From Luteimonas sp. FCS-9 (GTDB taxonomy: Bacteria > Pseudomonadota > Gammaproteobacteria > Xanthomonadales > Xanthomonadaceae), in assembly GCF_001014645.1 (NCBI RefSeq), contig NZ_LASZ01000013.1, positions 29,854-93,853 on the forward strand: a stretch of DNA of 64,000 nt. Reading direction: 5' to 3'. Below the pieces are notes generated by a model. That model was not told where the DNA came from and ran no database searches. It saw nothing but the letters and a program-made list of their open reading frames with translations. This document shows positions 61,958-64,000 of the stretch, one piece after another (position 1 is the first letter of the stretch; each line of letters begins with the position of its first letter). A program made the translations under genes and the position numbers.

Positions 61958-64000
61958 TCACCACTGCAGGCCGGCGCCCATCGTGAAGCCGACATCGTTG
62001 ACGGTGTTGGTCGTGCCGCTGAACTTGTAGACCCAGCGCCCGTTCTCCGAGACCGTCGTGATGCCGACCGCCAGGCCGGCCTCGCGCTCGTAGCCGCTCA
62101 CCGCCGCCGCGACCATGCTCTTGCCGGGCATGTAGGCCTGCGGCAGGCCCGCGACGGCCATCGCCGCCGCGACGCCGGCGCGGTAGCCACGGTCGATTTC
62201 CCAGATGTCGGACTGCATCTGCCCCACACGCATGTCGGTGTAGGCGTTCGCCTCCCCGATCGCGCGGCCGATGCCGGCATTGAGCTGGTTGACGTTGACT
62301 GCGTCCGTGCCGGCGGCGCCGGCCCGCACGTTGCGCACCAGCACCTCGCCGCCGCCCTGGTTGAGCGTGACCTGGGTCGTGTTAGGACTGCCGTCGGGAT
62401 TGGTGTCGTAGCGCACGGTGCCCTGCTCCGACGCCCGCAACTGCGAGACGTTGACCGCGTCGGTGTCCTGGGTGCCGGCCGCGACATTGACGACCTGACG
62501 CTCGCTGCCGGCGCTGCCGACCGAGACCGTTCCGGCACGGTCGGCCACCGAGCCCTGGCCCAGCGCGACCGCCCCCTGCGCGGTGGCGGTGACCGTCGCG
62601 CCCTGACCGAGCGCCGTGCCCGCAGTCGCCGCGACCGTCGCGCCCTCGCCCACCGCGACCGCTTCGCTCGCCGCCGCCAGCACCGTGGTGTTGGCGCCGA
62701 CCGCGGTGCTGTTGTCGGCATGCACCTTGGCGTTGCCGCCGATCGCGGTGTCGTGGTCGCCGGCAGCGTAGCTGTCGCCGCCGACCGCCATGCCGTAGCG
62801 GCCGCCCTTCGTCGCATTGGTGCCGATCGCCACGCCACGCAGGCCGTCGACGACGGTCGCATCGTCGGTGCCGTCGCGCGGGCCGTCGACGGCGACCAGC
62901 GGATCGCGGCCGTCCCCGCCGCTGCCCGGCGGCAGGTTGTCGATGCGGGTGTTGACCTGGGTCAGGCCGGTGTCGAGCGCGGCCAGCGCATCGCCCACCG
63001 AGTTGTAGAACGTGCCCTGGACCAGATAGTCGGGCGCGACCAGCCCCCCGAACGGATCGACCGACGCGCCGCCGCCGAAGATCGCCGCGATGCTCGACAT
63101 GCTCGCGAACATCTGCCCGCCGTTGATCGCCTGCAGGCTGCCGGCCGCGATCTGGCCTGCTGCGAGGTTGTCGATCACCGTGCCGCCGCTGCCGCCCAAC
63201 GTGATCCGCGACAGGTCAGCGGTGTCGTAGCGCACCGCGAACGCGTCGAGGTCTCCGATCTGGCCCTCGACCGCACGGAGCTGCGCGACGTTGGCCGCGT
63301 CGGTGTCGTCGACGCCGTCGGCCACGCCGCTCAGGCGACGCGCATCGCCGTCGACGTTCGCGAAGCTCACCTGGTCGCCGCCGGTCTGCCCGCCGACCGT
63401 TACGAGCAACGAGTCCGGATCCTGGCGCACGATGCCTTCGGTACCATCGAGCAGGTTGTTGATCGTCGTGGTGTTGCTCGCCGTCCGCCCGTCGAGGTTG
63501 TCGAGCGCCGAGCCGACGTCGCCGAAATCGGCGGTCGTGCCGGTGTCGCTACCGTCGTCGAGCGTGTAGATCGGCCCGGTCACCGCGCCGGTCGTCGGGT
63601 CGATCGCCGCCCCGCCGCCGAGCGCGCCGACCACCGGTGCCAGCTGCCCGACGTTGACCGCCTCGTCGGCCGCGACGCCCGCGGCGACGTTGCCGATCGC
63701 GGTGCCGTCCGCGCCCGCCAGCGTGACCCGGCCGTAGTCGGGATTGCCGTCGGCATCGGTGTCGTAGCGCACCGCCGTCGCCCCGAGATCGCCGACATCC
63801 ACGACCAGGTCGTCGAACGCGCCGTCCACCGCGTCGAACGCATCGCCGACGTTGCTGTAGTTGCCGCCTCGGATCACGTAGGTCGGTGCGGAGATCGTGC
63901 CGTCGACGTTGACCGTCGCGCCGCCGCCCAGGTGATCGGCGACCGAGCCGGCCACGCCGAACAGCTGCGCGCCGTTGACCGCCTCGGTGCTCGTCGCGCT
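61958..64000 (-). CDS. YadA-like trimeric autotransporter adhesin (5' part beyond window)
   Basis: 680 residues visible, C-terminal part of a longer protein. Stalk repeats carry the motifs TEAVNGAQLF, DEAVNVGQLAPV, DTDAANVAQLRAV and QAINGGQMF. Then comes a run of YadA head repeats (TAIGGNAKV, STAVGANTTV, EAVAVGEGATV, GTALGQGATV, GAVALGQGSV). The neck DAVNVSQLRASE and a membrane anchor (GYRAGVAAAMAVAGLPQAYM to GFTMGAGLQW) end with an aromatic residue as required for BamA recognition. Unusually, head-like repeats lie near the C-terminus after stalk modules. The frame is open to the right edge. It forms a surface fibre mediating adhesion. Confidence 0.93.
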   Translation of the reverse strand, partial: SATSTEAVNGAQLFGVAGSVADHLGGGATVNVDGTISAPTYVIRGGNYSNVGDAFDAVDGAFDDLVVDVGDLGATAVRYDTDADGNPDYGRVTLAGADGTAIGNVAAGVAADEAVNVGQLAPVVGALGGGAAIDPTTGAVTGPIYTLDDGSDTGTTADFGDVGSALDNLDGRTASNTTTINNLLDGTEGIVRQDPDSLLVTVGGQTGGDQVSFANVDGDARRLSGVADGVDDTDAANVAQLRAVEGQIGDLDAFAVRYDTADLSRITLGGSGGTVIDNLAAGQIAAGSLQAINGGQMFASMSSIAAIFGGGASVDPFGGLVAPDYLVQGTFYNSVGDALAALDTGLTQVNTRIDNLPPGSGGDGRDPLVAVDGPRDGTDDATVVDGLRGVAIGTNATKGGRYGMAVGGDSYAAGDHDTAIGGNAKVHADNSTAVGANTTVLAAASEAVAVGEGATVAATAGTALGQGATVTATAQGAVALGQGSVADRAGTVSVGSAGSERQVVNVAAGTQDTDAVNVSQLRASEQGTVRYDTNPDGSPNTTQVTLNQGGGEVLVRNVRAGAAGTDAVNVNQLNAGIGRAIGEANAYTDMRVGQMQSDIWEIDRGYRAGVAAAMAVAGLPQAYMPGKSMVAAAVSGYEREAGLAVGITTVSENGRWVYKFSGTTNTVNDVGFTMGAGLQW

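Overview
The window looks like a chromosomal stretch from a very GC-rich member of the Xanthomonadaceae/Lysobacteraceae (Lysobacter, Luteimonas or a close relative; genus not resolvable by eye). The evidence is the gene order (pilG next to gshB, bioA-rsmE, pilMNOPQ divergent from mrcA, gltA near a zinc-free L31), the family flavour of the proteins, and dispersed extragenic motifs typical of this group. I count about 50 protein genes. I saw no rRNA or tRNA genes, no CRISPR array and no intact insertion sequence.

Layout. 1-3131: the end of a MacA-like efflux adaptor and a two-component sensor/regulator pair. 3274-8836: housekeeping (DUF486 and YnfA membrane proteins, mazG, cysQ, nudE, bioA, rsmE), including a duplicated fragment of the DUF486 gene tail. 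8868-19366: the twitching-motility chemosensory operon pilG-pilH-pilI-pilJ-chpA-chpB-chpC, with no methyltransferase (pilK) and a CheB-like protein that appears to have lost its catalytic residues. 19548-28212: gshB, a TonB-like protein, signal peptidase, tsaB, a DinG/YoaA helicase, and the peptidoglycan synthase PBP1b with an adjacent TPR lipoprotein that resembles its activator LpoP. 28334-34813: a two-domain glycosyltransferase, a TPR membrane protein, relA and a small exported protein. 34814-36222: a small accessory patch with REP-like hairpins, a RAYT-type transposase lacking catalytic residues, and a small lower-GC gene for a secreted cysteine-rich peptide. 36223-42479: hrpA, dps and an SDF-family symporter. 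42527-49350: a compact moxR/bat operon (moxR-DUF58-DUF4381-batA-batBC-batD). 49451-57765: a terminator, pilQ-P-O-N-M, divergent mrcA (PBP1a) and an unidentified gene. 57766-61012: an array of three hairpins, gltA, rpmE2 and a nucleoside hydrolase. 61068-64000: a YadA-like trimeric adhesin running off the right edge, followed by a BamE/OmpA-like lipoprotein.

How it fits together. Three surface systems dominate: type IV pili (machine pilMNOPQ, controller pilGHIJ-chpABC), peptidoglycan synthesis (both class A PBPs, an activator candidate, lepB) and a trimeric adhesin with an envelope lipoprotein. Operons are tight: 1-8 bp overlaps of stop and start codons are the rule. Four genes have a -10-like hexamer only 5-7 bases before the start codon, which predicts leaderless mRNAs. 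The accessory signals are mostly extragenic: several hairpin families and an ATTCGGGATTC-type repeat, one copy of which has become the coding 3' end of the helicase gene.

Limits: all family assignments and catalytic-residue comparisons were made by eye against remembered family consensus; no database search or structure prediction was run.
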